Source of the DNA: Paenarthrobacter sp. JL.01a
GTDB taxonomy: Bacteria; Actinomycetota; Actinomycetes; Actinomycetales; Micrococcaceae
Direction of reading: 5' to 3'
Length of the DNA stretch: 64,000 bases
NCBI RefSeq assembly: GCF_025452095.1
Contig: NZ_CP104877.1
Coordinates: 1,426,001 to 1,490,000 of the forward strand
Position numbers and translations under genes: made by a program. Under the pieces are notes generated by a model, which did no database searches, was not told where the DNA came from, and saw only the letters and a list, made by a program, of their open reading frames with translations. Each line of letters begins with the position of its first letter. Position 1 is the stretch's first letter. Positions 32,581-41,084 of this stretch are shown piece by piece.

Positions 32581-33245
32581 GTGTTCTCCTGGGCATCCGA
32601 CGCCCACAGTTCCGTAACGCTTACGTTCGCGTGGACCAGCAGGTCCCGGAGGGTGGAGATGGAAAGCCCGACGACGGCGTGCGGGTCGCCGTCGACCTTG
32701 CGGATGAAGGCCCCGCCGAGGCCGTCGATGGTGAAGGAACCGGCGCAGTGGAGCGGTTCCCCGGTGGCGATATAGGCGTTGATTTCCTGCTCCGACATCT
32801 CGGCGAAGTGCACTTCCGCACTTGAGACGGCACCCAAGGTGGCGCCCGTGCCCTCGGCGGGCTCGTCGTCGTCGACCTCTGCTGCCGTCTCCCGGCAGTC
32901 CACCAGCCAGTGGCCCGTGTGGAGGATGCCCTTGGAGCCGCTCATGCGCAGCATGCGCTCCTTCGCGACGTCGGCGGTGTAGGGCTTGCCGTGGGACTCG
33001 CCGTCGAACTCGAAGACGGAATCGCAGCCGATCACCAGGGCGCCTTCCGCCTCGGTAAGGGCGGCAACGGCCTCGGCCTTGGCGCGGGCAAGCAGCAGTG
33101 CTGTGTCGTGTGCATCGGTGACACCGTACCTGGCCTGGACCGCGTCCTCGTCCACGTCCGAGACCACGATGTCGTGGGCGATGCCCGCCTCCGTGAGGAG
33201 CTTGGTGCGGGCGGGGGACTGGGAGGCAAGGATCAATCGGGTCAC
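32574..33245 (-). CDS. maf: Maf-family nucleotide pyrophosphatase
   Basis: A 223-residue Maf/HAM1-fold house-cleaning enzyme hydrolysing non-canonical or modified NTPs. Family motifs: LILASQSPARTKLLTEAGI at the N-terminus, ALVIGCDSVFEFDG with the catalytic Asp, and the C-terminal block GSFTIDGLGGAFIRKVDGD followed by VVGLSISTLRDLL. The GTG at 33245 with GGAGG just upstream is chosen over a 21-codon extension. It lies upstream of the carboxylase alpha gene on the same strand, with the carboxylase operator at the junction. In many actinobacteria maf is next to acyl-CoA carboxylase genes. Confidence 0.93.
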   Translation of the reverse strand: MTRLILASQSPARTKLLTEAGIAHDIVVSDVDEDAVQARYGVTDAHDTALLLARAKAEAVAALTEAEGALVIGCDSVFEFDGESHGKPYTADVAKERMLRMSGSKGILHTGHWLVDCRETAAEVDDDEPAEGTGATLGAVSSAEVHFAEMSEQEINAYIATGEPLHCAGSFTIDGLGGAFIRKVDGDPHAVVGLSISTLRDLLVHANVSVTELWASDAQENTL

Positions 33246-33357
33246 GCCCTCCAGCCTAATACGGACGCTCTCCCACATCCCGACACCTTCCGGCCAAACT
33301 TCTCTCACTTCCGACCGTTATTCGCCGGTCCCTCTCTCAGATCCCACCCCCTAACGG

Positions 33358-33400
33358 CCAACGCTCTCTCACTTTCGTGGAGAAAGTGAGAGAGCGTTGG
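33358..33400. repeat. GTGAGAGAGCG palindrome between maf and MMPL gene
   Basis: A perfect 19-bp inverted repeat: 33358-33376 pairs with 33382-33400 (GAAAGTGAGAGAGCGTTGG) around a 5-base loop. Single further copies of the arm motif lie at 33417-33428 (GTGAGAGAGCGT) and, degenerate, near 33300 (TCTCTCACTT). It lies downstream of the MMPL gene and could terminate it; the surrounding partial copies suggest a repeat family. Confidence 0.65.
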
Positions 33401-33429
33401 TGGGTTCACCCGGGGATGTGAGAGAGCGT

Positions 33430-35955
33430 CTAGTGGACCAGTTGCTCGGAGCCGCTCTTCGAACGGTCGCTGCGCTCCAGCTTGGCACCTTCGACATCCA
33501 CGTCCGGGAGGATCCGTCCCAGCCACTTCGGCAGCCACCAGGCCTTCTCGCCGAGCAGGTACATGATGGCGGGCACGATCGTCATGCGGACAACGAAAGC
33601 GTCGATCAGCACACCGAACGCCATCGCGAAGCCCAGCGGACGCACCATGGTCAGGTGGCTGAAGATGAAGCCGGAGAACACGCTGACCATGATGATCGCG
33701 GCAGCTGTGACCACTGCGGCTGCATGGCTGAAGCCCGTGCGGACGGCGTGCTTGGCCGACTCGCCGTGCATGAAGGACTCGCGCATGCCGGAGGTAATGA
33801 ACACCTGGTAGTCCATGGCGAGGCCGAACAGCACGCCGATCAGGATGATGGGCAGGAAGCTCAGGACCGCGCCCGGGTTCGCGACGTCGAAGACGGTTCC
33901 CAGCCAACCCCACTGGTACACGGCAACCACGGCACCGAACGCGGCGGCCAGTGAGAGCAGGAACCCACCGGTAGCCAGCAACGGCACAACGATCGAGCGG
34001 AACACCAGCAGCAGCAGGATCAGGGACAGCCCCACCACAATGGCAAGGTATGGCGGCAACGCAGCGCCCAGCTTCGCGGACACATCGATGTTGCCGGCCG
34101 TTTGCCCGGTCAGGCCGATGGTGACGCCGAGGTCATCGTGGATCGTCTGGCCCTTGCCTCGAAGATCGGACACTACCTGCACGGTTCCGGCACTGGCCGG
34201 GCCCTCCTTGGGAATGACCTGGAAGACGGCGGTGCGGTGGTCGTCGCTGATGGCGACGGGTACGGCCGCGATGACGTTCTGTACGCTGCGGAGCTGCCCG
34301 GCGACGTCGTACTGCTTGTTCTTGGCATCGTTCTCGTTGAGGCCCTCGGGGAACTCAGCCACCACGATGATCGGGCCGGTCATGCCTTCGCCGAAGCTGC
34401 TGCGGGTGAGGTCGTAGGCCTTGTAGGCCTGCGAATCGACAGGTTCCGAACCGCCGTCGGGCAATGCCAGCCGCAGCTGCGAAGCCGGCAGCGCCAAGGC
34501 GCCCAAAAGCACGACGCTCGCTATGAGGGAAACCCACGGGTGACGCGTTACCAGGCCACCCCAGCCACCGCTGCTGCGCTTCTCCTCACGCTCGCGGTCG
34601 GCGGCCTCGTGCCCCGGTTCGGCGTTGTGCTTGGCGGCCTTTGCCCAAGCGCGCTTGGAGATGAGCCTGCGGCCGATCAACCCCAGGACGGCGGGCGTCA
34701 GGGTCAACGCGACGACGACGGCGACACCGACTGTTGCTGCGGCGGCAACACCCATGACGGCGAGGAACGGCAAGCCGGGCACCACCAGGGCGGCCAGCGC
34801 GATGATGACGGTGAGGCCGGCGAACAGCACGGCGTTGCCCGAGGTGCCGGTGGCGAGCGCAGCGGATTCTTCCCCGTCCATCCCGGCCAGCAGCTGGGTG
34901 CGGTGCCGGTTGACGATGAAGAGGGAGTAGTCGATGCCCACCGCGAGGCCAAGCATCAACGCAAGCATGGGGGAGATGGAGCTCATGTCGATCACGCTGG
35001 TGAGCGCGAAGGTGCCGCCTACGCCCACGGCCACGCCGACCAAGGCCATTACCAAAGGCAGGCCCGCGGCGATCAGCGTGCCGAGCATGAGGATCAGAAC
35101 CAGCGCCGCAACGGCGACGCCAACGATTTCAGCGATGCCGAAAATCTCCGAGACGTCCTCGGTGATCTCCTTGCTGGCGTAAGCCGTGACGCCGGCCGAG
35201 GACACCTCGTGGACGATCTCCTGCACTTTCTCGCGGACCGCCGGATCAACGGCATTGATGGAGGTCTTGAACTGGACCTGGGCTACAGCGGCCTTGTTGT
35301 CGCTGGAGACGAAACGCAGTCCCTCGGAGGCCTCGGCCTGCCGCTTCCCGAGCGCGAGTTTAACGGCGCCATCGGCAGCTTCCTTGTCTCCGGCGTCGAG
35401 CTTTTCCTTGGTCGCGGCCAGCTGGGCGCGCTGTGCACCCAACTGGGCGTCGATCTGGGCGGGCGTGAGGCCGGAGGCTGCCAGCTGCTGTTCGGCGGCA
35501 GCGAGCTGGGCTTCGCCCGCAGTGAGCTGTGCGCGTCCGGCGTCCAGTTGGGCTTTGCCTTCGGCTGCCTTGGCTTCACCGGCGGCGATGTCGCCCGGTG
35601 CCTTATCCAGCTGCTCCTGGGTCGTAAAGGGGTTCACCGTGGACTGGACGTCGGGGATGCCCTTCAGTTTCTCGAGCGCTGCGCCGACGGCATCCTTCTT
35701 CGCCTGGTCGAAACCGGAATCACCGGCGTCGAAGACCACACTGGCGGAACCGCCGGACGCTTCCGGCAGAGCTTCTTTGAGCTTGTCCGCCATCCGCTGC
35801 GTCTCCGTGCCGGGGATGGTGAAGTTGTTGGACATGGTGCCGTGGAAGGCGGCGGCAGAACCGCCCACGGCCACCAGCACCGCGAGCCATATGGAGATGA
35901 CCAGCCAGCGGCGGCGATATGAAAATTTGCCGAGGCGGTAGAGGAACGAAGCCAT
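33430..35955 (-). CDS. MMPL/RND-family membrane exporter
   Basis: An 841-residue transporter with 12 predicted helices in two MMPL halves. Helix 1 follows FSYRRRWLVISIWLAVLVAVG. Each half has a sterol-sensing-like helix bundle (LALMLGLAVGIDYSLFIVNRHR in the first, GVLFGLAMDYQVFITSGMRESF in the second, with the buried Asp-Tyr pair used for proton coupling). The first extracellular domain contains a heptad-rich Ala/Gln/Leu stretch, residues about 120-195, predicted as a coiled coil. MMPL proteins export lipids, siderophores or drugs. It is encoded 1 bp after the TetR gene, so it is probably that regulator's target. The substrate is unknown. Confidence 0.92.
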   Translation of the reverse strand: MASFLYRLGKFSYRRRWLVISIWLAVLVAVGGSAAAFHGTMSNNFTIPGTETQRMADKLKEALPEASGGSASVVFDAGDSGFDQAKKDAVGAALEKLKGIPDVQSTVNPFTTQEQLDKAPGDIAAGEAKAAEGKAQLDAGRAQLTAGEAQLAAAEQQLAASGLTPAQIDAQLGAQRAQLAATKEKLDAGDKEAADGAVKLALGKRQAEASEGLRFVSSDNKAAVAQVQFKTSINAVDPAVREKVQEIVHEVSSAGVTAYASKEITEDVSEIFGIAEIVGVAVAALVLILMLGTLIAAGLPLVMALVGVAVGVGGTFALTSVIDMSSISPMLALMLGLAVGIDYSLFIVNRHRTQLLAGMDGEESAALATGTSGNAVLFAGLTVIIALAALVVPGLPFLAVMGVAAAATVGVAVVVALTLTPAVLGLIGRRLISKRAWAKAAKHNAEPGHEAADREREEKRSSGGWGGLVTRHPWVSLIASVVLLGALALPASQLRLALPDGGSEPVDSQAYKAYDLTRSSFGEGMTGPIIVVAEFPEGLNENDAKNKQYDVAGQLRSVQNVIAAVPVAISDDHRTAVFQVIPKEGPASAGTVQVVSDLRGKGQTIHDDLGVTIGLTGQTAGNIDVSAKLGAALPPYLAIVVGLSLILLLLVFRSIVVPLLATGGFLLSLAAAFGAVVAVYQWGWLGTVFDVANPGAVLSFLPIILIGVLFGLAMDYQVFITSGMRESFMHGESAKHAVRTGFSHAAAVVTAAAIIMVSVFSGFIFSHLTMVRPLGFAMAFGVLIDAFVVRMTIVPAIMYLLGEKAWWLPKWLGRILPDVDVEGAKLERSDRSKSGSEQLVH

Positions 35956-35956
35956 G

Positions 35957-36667
35957 TCAGAACCGATCTGTGGTGGAAGGAACGGGTGCGGATTGAGCGG
36001 AAGCGCCCGACGACGGCGCGAAGCCGCCTCCCAGTAGCCCCATCGCGTCGATGAGGTGCTGGCGTAGGACGGCGAGTGATTCGGGGGAGAGGTCGGGTCC
36101 GCGCTCGGCGAACCAGACGTTCATGGCTGCTTTGCCACAGGAAATGACGGAGCCCGCCAGTGCATGCAGGTAGAGCTCGCTGACGCCTGCGCCCAACCTG
36201 TAGCGGGCGGCATCGATGATCTGCTCGGTGCAGTGGTCCCAGGCTTCGAGCTCGGAGCGGGCCAGGGAACGGTTGTCCTGGGTCAGGCTGAACAGCTCGG
36301 CCATGGGGGCAACGGACATGGGGTCGGCGAGGGCCATCAGCGCCGCTTGGGCGGATTCAAGGATCGACTCCTCCGCTGGCCGCAGCCGGAACTGCTCCAA
36401 CGCCCGGTCCATGAACCCGTCCGCGACGGAGGCCAGGGCAGCTTCGAGGCTGGGGAAGTAATTGAAGAAGGTGCGCCGGGAAACGCCTGCGCTGGCGGCT
36501 ATGTCCTCGACGGTGAAGTTCCCGGCCCCTTTGCTGCGCAGGAGATCCAGGGCTGCGCCGGCAATGGAGCTGCGGGTAGCGGCCTTGTTGAGTTCGCGCC
36601 GTGAAGGAGTGCTCTGCCCGGTTGATGGGAGCGCAGAGCCTTGCTCCTGGCTGCTGATGGAAGTCAC
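35957..36667 (-). CDS. TetR-family regulator of the MMPL exporter
   Basis: 236 residues. The N-terminal helix-turn-helix is FTVEDIAASAGVSRRTFFNYF, and the C-terminal ligand domain is helical. It starts with GTG at 36667 without a ribosome binding site. A palindromic operator candidate, 36680-36695, lies 13 bases upstream. It forms a two-gene leftward operon with the MMPL exporter (1 bp between stop and ATG). This suggests repression relieved by an export substrate, a common TetR-pump arrangement. Confidence 0.92.
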   Translation of the reverse strand: MTSISSQEQGSALPSTGQSTPSRRELNKAATRSSIAGAALDLLRSKGAGNFTVEDIAASAGVSRRTFFNYFPSLEAALASVADGFMDRALEQFRLRPAEESILESAQAALMALADPMSVAPMAELFSLTQDNRSLARSELEAWDHCTEQIIDAARYRLGAGVSELYLHALAGSVISCGKAAMNVWFAERGPDLSPESLAVLRQHLIDAMGLLGGGFAPSSGASAQSAPVPSTTDRF

Positions 36668-36679
36668 ATACTTACACTA

Positions 36680-36695
36680 AGTGCAACTTTGCACT
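36680..36695. promoter_or_regulatory. TetR autoregulatory operator candidate
   Basis: AGTGCAACTTTGCACT is a perfect inverted repeat with 7-bp arms and a 2-bp centre, directly upstream of the TetR-family start and within its probable promoter. Confidence 0.7.
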
Positions 36696-36809
36696 GTGCG
36701 CAAACTGATTTTAAGCGGTCTACAAAAAATCCCGCCCTCGCCCGGTCTCCTCGCCGAGGAACGGCAGGGGAGAGCGGGCAAAAGCGGGACTGAGCGGATG
36801 GAAGGAGGA

Positions 36810-37274
36810 TCAGAACTGCTGCGGAGGGGCTGGGTGGATCGGCGGGGCGGGCGGCTGCTGCGGCTGTGCCGGCTGGGCAGCCTGCTGGCCGGTGCTCTGG
36901 CCTGCGTTCCTGGTCAGGTAGATCGACTGCCCGGTGGCACCCGGCTCACCCTCGCCCAAAGGAAGCACATAAACCGCGGTGCCGTAGGCGCAGACTTCGG
37001 TCCAGTTGGTGCCCATTTCGGAGGTGTCGAAGCGCATGGCAACAATGGCGTTGGCACCGCGCTGCTGTGCTTCGTTGACCATGCGTGCCATGACTTCCTG
37101 TCGGCTTTCGTAGAGCGCTTTGGTCATTTCGGGCAGCTCGCCGCCGCCCAGTGAGCGGAAACCGGCGAGCATCTGTGAGCCGATGTCCCGCGATCGGACG
37201 GTCAGGCCCATGACTTCGCCGAAGACGGCGTCAATGCGGTGGCCCGGGATTTCATTGGAGGTGACGATCAACAT
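36810..37274 (-). CDS. YbjQ/DUF74 family protein with Pro/Gln-rich tail
   Basis: A 154-residue cytoplasmic protein. Residues 1-107 form the YbjQ (heavy-metal-binding DUF74) domain: MLIVTSNEIPGHRIDAVFGE, GLTVRSRDIG, ARMVNEAQQRGANAIVAMRFD and GTAVYVLP. The last about 45 residues are low-complexity Gln/Pro/Ala (AAQPAQPQQPPAPPIHPAPP), not part of the family core. The function of the family is unknown; pentameric assembly is known from structures. A single gene between the TetR and symporter genes. Confidence 0.88.
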   Translation of the reverse strand: MLIVTSNEIPGHRIDAVFGEVMGLTVRSRDIGSQMLAGFRSLGGGELPEMTKALYESRQEVMARMVNEAQQRGANAIVAMRFDTSEMGTNWTEVCAYGTAVYVLPLGEGEPGATGQSIYLTRNAGQSTGQQAAQPAQPQQPPAPPIHPAPPQQF

Positions 37275-37313
37275 GGTCAGAGCCTATCCAGCTTTCGGCC
37301 CTTTAACGGGGAA

Positions 37314-37342
37314 ATCCCCCGGGGAGAACTCCCCCGGGGGAT
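37314..37342. terminator. GC-rich hairpin after symporter gene
   Basis: ATCCCCCGGGGAG and CTCCCCCGGGGGAT form a nearly perfect GC-rich inverted repeat with a single extra G, 26 bases past the stop of the leftward symporter gene. No T-run is present. A probable terminator. Confidence 0.6.
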
Positions 37343-37367
37343 CAACACCGTTCACAGCCGGTTGACG

Positions 37368-38801
37368 CTAGGCTTTGGCGCCGGCCAACTCGCGCTCGTC
37401 GGCTTCAGCGGCGGCCTTGTCGGCTGCGTACTCGTCGGCGAACGCTGCGCCGTTGCGCGGGGCGTTGTACAGCGACTCGTCCAGGATGCCCTGGCGCTTG
37501 GCGACAATCGCGGGCACCAGGGCCTGGCCGGCTACGTTGACCGCGGTGCGGCCCATGTCCAGGATGGGGTCGATGGCCAGCAGAAGGCCGACGCCGGCCA
37601 GCGGCAGTCCCAGCGTGGACAGGGTCAGCGTGAGCATGACCACGGCGCCGGTGGTGCCTGCGGTAGCGGCGGAGCCGAGGACCGAGACCAGCACGATCAG
37701 CAAGTACTGGCTGAAGTCCAGGTTGATGCCGAAGAACTGTGCCACGAAGATCGCCGCAACAGCCGGGTAGATCGCGGCGCAGCCATCCATCTTGGTGGTG
37801 GCACCCAGCGGCACGGCGAAGGAAGCATAGCCCGAGGGAACGCCGAGGTTTCGTTCAGTGACGCGCTGCGTGAGCGGCAGCGTGCCGATGGAGGAACGGG
37901 AGACGAAGGCCAGCTGTACGGCAGGCCAGACGCCGGAGAAGTACTGCTTGATCGACAGGCCGTGTGCACGGACCAGGATCGGGTAGAGCACGAAGAGGAC
38001 CAGGGCCAGGCCAATGTAGATGGCGGCCGTGAACTTGCCCAGCGAGCCGATGGTGTCCCAGCCGTAGATCGCAACGGCATTGCCGATCAGGCCGATGGTT
38101 CCCAGCGGGGCGATACGGATGATCCACCACAGGACCTTCTGGATGACGGCCAGCGCGGATGCGTTGAATGTCAGGAAGGCCTCAGCCTGCTTGCCCACCT
38201 TGAGGGCGGCAATTCCGACGGCGATCGCGACCACCAGGATCTGGAGGACGTTGAAACTGACGGACGTGCTCACCGTGGTGGCAGCGTTGGCGCTTTCCGT
38301 GACAGTGGAGCTCGCGCCCAGGCCCAGGAAGTTCTTCGGGAACAAGCCGATCAGGAACGCCCACCAGTCACCGGTCTTGCCGGCGTATTCGGCCTTCTGG
38401 GTGATGCCCGTAGCAGCGCCCGGCTGCAGGAGCACGCCGAGGCCGATACCGATCAGCACGGAAACGAGGGAGGTGATGGCGAACCAGAGCAGGGTGTTCC
38501 ATGCCAGGCGCGCTGCGTTGGAAACCTGGCGCAGGTTCGCGATGGAGCTCACCACCGCAGTGAAAATCAAAGGAACGACGGCGGTCTGCAGCAACGAGAC
38601 GTAGCTGGAGCCGATCGTCTGGAGGGTTGCGCCGAGGCCGTTGGGGGCAGCCTTGGTGCTGCCGGTGTACTTGGCGATGAGGCCAAGAACCAGGCCGACA
38701 ATGAGGGCAGCGATGATCTGGACGCCGAACGAACCGGCCCACTTGGGGAGCCGGAAGCCGGTCTTTCCAGCTGAAGGTGATGTTTGGATTGAGGTGCTCA
38801 C
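37368..38801 (-). CDS. Dicarboxylate/amino acid:cation symporter (DAACS)
   Basis: 477 residues of the glutamate-transporter-like fold. Family features: SLLQTAVVPLIFTAVVSSIANL near helix 3, the serine-rich hairpin FVSRSSIGTLPLTQRV, the helix 7 motif GATTKMDGCAAIYP (variant of NMDGTA), and LGSAATAGTTGAVVMLTLTL in hairpin 2 with IDPILDMGRTAVNVAGQAL in helix 8 (Asp/Arg/Asn substrate and sodium ligands). The Lys in the helix 7 motif is an uncommon variant. The GTG at 38801 is where the family begins; upstream in-frame codons are rejected, although the ribosome binding site is poor. Substrate probably C4-dicarboxylate or a small amino acid. Confidence 0.87.
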   Translation of the reverse strand: MSTSIQTSPSAGKTGFRLPKWAGSFGVQIIAALIVGLVLGLIAKYTGSTKAAPNGLGATLQTIGSSYVSLLQTAVVPLIFTAVVSSIANLRQVSNAARLAWNTLLWFAITSLVSVLIGIGLGVLLQPGAATGITQKAEYAGKTGDWWAFLIGLFPKNFLGLGASSTVTESANAATTVSTSVSFNVLQILVVAIAVGIAALKVGKQAEAFLTFNASALAVIQKVLWWIIRIAPLGTIGLIGNAVAIYGWDTIGSLGKFTAAIYIGLALVLFVLYPILVRAHGLSIKQYFSGVWPAVQLAFVSRSSIGTLPLTQRVTERNLGVPSGYASFAVPLGATTKMDGCAAIYPAVAAIFVAQFFGINLDFSQYLLIVLVSVLGSAATAGTTGAVVMLTLTLSTLGLPLAGVGLLLAIDPILDMGRTAVNVAGQALVPAIVAKRQGILDESLYNAPRNGAAFADEYAADKAAAEADERELAGAKA

Positions 38802-38961
38802 CGGAACACGGTAGGTGCTTGCCAAATAACATAGCGAACGGACGTTGAGAAATGTTACGTGCGCAAATGTTATTCCCTGTGCGTTTGTGACGTTGCTCTC
38901 CGGCAAGCACCGGTACCGAGGGTGGGCGCCAGGGGTGGGCGCTGGCGTCGTTGTTGTGCTC

Positions 38962-39043
38962 CGCACCCCCTAACGCCGATCGCACCCGTAACCGCTGGTG
39001 CATTTCGCGGCTACGGGTGCGAAGGCAACGCCGAAGGGGTGCG
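38962..39043. repeat. Nested inverted repeat downstream of DUF885 gene
   Basis: An 82-bp element with an outer 8-bp pair (CGCACCCC at 38962-38969, GGGGTGCG at 39036-39043) and an inner perfect 11-bp pair (TCGCACCCGTA at 38980-38990, complement at 39012-39022). A further GGGTGCGA lies at 39056-39063. It lies 50 bases past the DUF885 stop. Terminator-like or a REP element; no coding potential seen. Confidence 0.55.
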
Positions 39044-39093
39044 CTTGGCGGAGCCGGGTGCGACCACCGCTCCAAAGGCGGAGCTCAAGCGGG

Positions 39094-40776
39094 TCAGCCC
39101 AGCAACGCCCTCCGCAGCACGTCCAGGCCTACGGAGCCTATGTTCAGGGCTTTACTGTGGAATGACTTGAGGTCGAAGTCATCCCGCCCCTCGAGATCTG
39201 TCCTGATCTGTTCCCACAGACGTTGGCCTACCTTGTAGGAGGGTGCCTGTCCCGGCCAGCCGAGGTAACGGGCGAATTCGAACTGAAGCTGCCCCTCGCT
39301 GATATCAAGGTTGGCCCTGAGGAAATCGAAGCCCTTCTCCGGGGTCCAGGTGCCGGAGCCCCAGCGTTCGGGGATGGGCAATTCCAAGTGGACTCCGATG
39401 TCGAACACTACACGTGCCGCACGCATGCGCTGGCCATCCAGCATGCCCATGTGGTCGCCCGGGTCCTTGAGGTAGCCCAGCTCGAGCATGAGTTGCTCGG
39501 CGTAGAGCGCCCACCCTTCGCCGTGGCCCGAGACCCAGCAGACGTTGCGGCGCCAGTTGTTCAGCAGCTCGCGGCGGTACGTAGCTGTTGCCACCTGCAG
39601 GTGGTGTCCCGGGACGCCCTCGTGGAACACTGTGGTGGTCTCGGACCAGGTGGTGAAAGTGTCTTCGCCAGCGGGCACCGACCACCACATCCGACCGGGC
39701 CGTGAGAAGTCGTCCGAGGGGCCGGTGTAATAGATGCCGCCCTCATCGGTGGGGGCAATCATGCATTCAAGGGTCCGCATGACGTCCGGGATGTCGAAGT
39801 GGACGTCCGCCAGTTCGGACACGGCGCGGTCGGAGAGTTCCTGCATCCAGGCCTTCAGGGCGTCGGTGCCCTTGATCTGCCGTGCGGGATCGTTGTTGAG
39901 GATGCTCTTGGCTTCCTCGATCGAAGCGCCTGGCTTGATCTGCCCGGCAACCTTTTCCTGTTCGCCAATGAGCCGGTCCAGTTCCTGCACACCCCAGGCG
40001 TACGTTTCTTCCAGGTCCACCGCTGCACCCAGGAATGACCGGGAAGCAAGGGCGTAGCGCTCACGGCCAACGGCGTCCTTTTCCGGGGCTACCGGGAGGA
40101 GCTCGTCCCGCAGAAAGGCGCCCAAGGCGCTGTACGCCGAACGCGCGGCCGCTGTTCCGGCGTCGAGCTTGTCCTGGACCCCGGCGGGCAGCGGCGCGTC
40201 GCCAATCCGGGCATTGGCGGCGAGCTTGGCGAAGAAGCCGTCCTCGGCGGCATAGCGGCTGGTCTGCTCGATGACGATGCGGACTTGCCGGGCAGCGGAG
40301 ACTTTGCCGGAGCCGGCAGCTGCGCGCAGTGATGAAATATATCCCTCGATCGCGCCCGGTACATTGGCCGCGCGACCGGCGATGTGCTCCCACTGTTCTG
40401 CCGTGTCGGTAGGCATGAGGTCGAAAATGGCGCGGATGTCCTGGGCCGGGGAAGCGATGTTGTTCAGGTCCGCCGCGTCCCAGCCCGAGGCGTGGATCTC
40501 CAGATCCAGGCCCAGACGCTCGCGCATCGCATCAAGTGTCACAGCGTCGGTTTCGTCCGCGGGCTCAAGAGCAGCCAAGGACTCCAGGGCGTCCCGTGCA
40601 GCCTGGGCGTGGGCAGCTGCCCCGGCCTGGGAGTAGTCCTGGTACTCCGTTTCGTGGCCGGGCAGCCCAAGCGTGGTGGCGAAGCTGGGATTGAGTTCGA
40701 TCAGCTTTTCTGTGTACGCGTCAGCGACGGCGTCGATGGCAGACTTCGGGCGTACGGAGGTGTTTGCAGTAGTCAC
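39094..40776 (-). CDS. DUF885 family putative zinc metallopeptidase
   Basis: A 560-residue, mostly helical protein. The key motif is TTVFHEGVPGHHLQ (HExxxHH-like, zinc-binding), followed by GHGEGWALYAEQLMLELGY with the third-ligand Glu region, and MRAARVVFDIGVH. No signal peptide is visible, so it is probably cytoplasmic. Related proteins are annotated as DUF885 peptidases, but their substrates are unknown. GTG start without a clear ribosome binding site. It lies downstream of the carboxylase epsilon gene on the same strand with a 71-bp gap and may be read from that operon. Confidence 0.88.
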   Translation of the reverse strand: MTTANTSVRPKSAIDAVADAYTEKLIELNPSFATTLGLPGHETEYQDYSQAGAAAHAQAARDALESLAALEPADETDAVTLDAMRERLGLDLEIHASGWDAADLNNIASPAQDIRAIFDLMPTDTAEQWEHIAGRAANVPGAIEGYISSLRAAAGSGKVSAARQVRIVIEQTSRYAAEDGFFAKLAANARIGDAPLPAGVQDKLDAGTAAARSAYSALGAFLRDELLPVAPEKDAVGRERYALASRSFLGAAVDLEETYAWGVQELDRLIGEQEKVAGQIKPGASIEEAKSILNNDPARQIKGTDALKAWMQELSDRAVSELADVHFDIPDVMRTLECMIAPTDEGGIYYTGPSDDFSRPGRMWWSVPAGEDTFTTWSETTTVFHEGVPGHHLQVATATYRRELLNNWRRNVCWVSGHGEGWALYAEQLMLELGYLKDPGDHMGMLDGQRMRAARVVFDIGVHLELPIPERWGSGTWTPEKGFDFLRANLDISEGQLQFEFARYLGWPGQAPSYKVGQRLWEQIRTDLEGRDDFDLKSFHSKALNIGSVGLDVLRRALLG

Positions 40777-40847
40777 CCACAGAGCCTAACCGTGACGAAC
40801 GCCACGTGAAAGGGTTGTTGAACTTATTTGCAACGTGCCGCGGGAAA

Positions 40848-41084
40848 TCAGCCCCGGCTGCGCCTCCACGCGCCCGGACCCGGAGTGGGGTCAAGACGCA
40901 ACTGCTGGCGACGCACCCAGTGCCTGACGTTCGGCTTGGGCAGCTCCGCTTCCGGCGGGGCGCCAAGGGAAACCACGACGGCGGCAATCGCCGCGAGCTC
41001 TTCGGCTGTCGGTTCGCCCTTGACCACCGAGAACAGGGGCTGCGTGGGCTCGTCGGCCGGAGAAGGGGTCTGTGCGGTGGTCAC
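40848..41084 (-). CDS. accE: Acyl-CoA carboxylase epsilon subunit
   Basis: A 78-residue actinobacterial protein that stabilises the alpha-beta carboxylase complex. It has the family pattern: a disordered start, then [21 protein letters not shown] (two adjoining parts) and a basic tail with [13 protein letters not shown]. Its GTG start overlaps the stop of the beta-subunit gene (GTGA), indicating coupled translation and joint assembly. Confidence 0.9.
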   Translation of the reverse strand: MTTAQTPSPADEPTQPLFSVVKGEPTAEELAAIAAVVVSLGAPPEAELPKPNVRHWVRRQQLRLDPTPGPGAWRRSRG

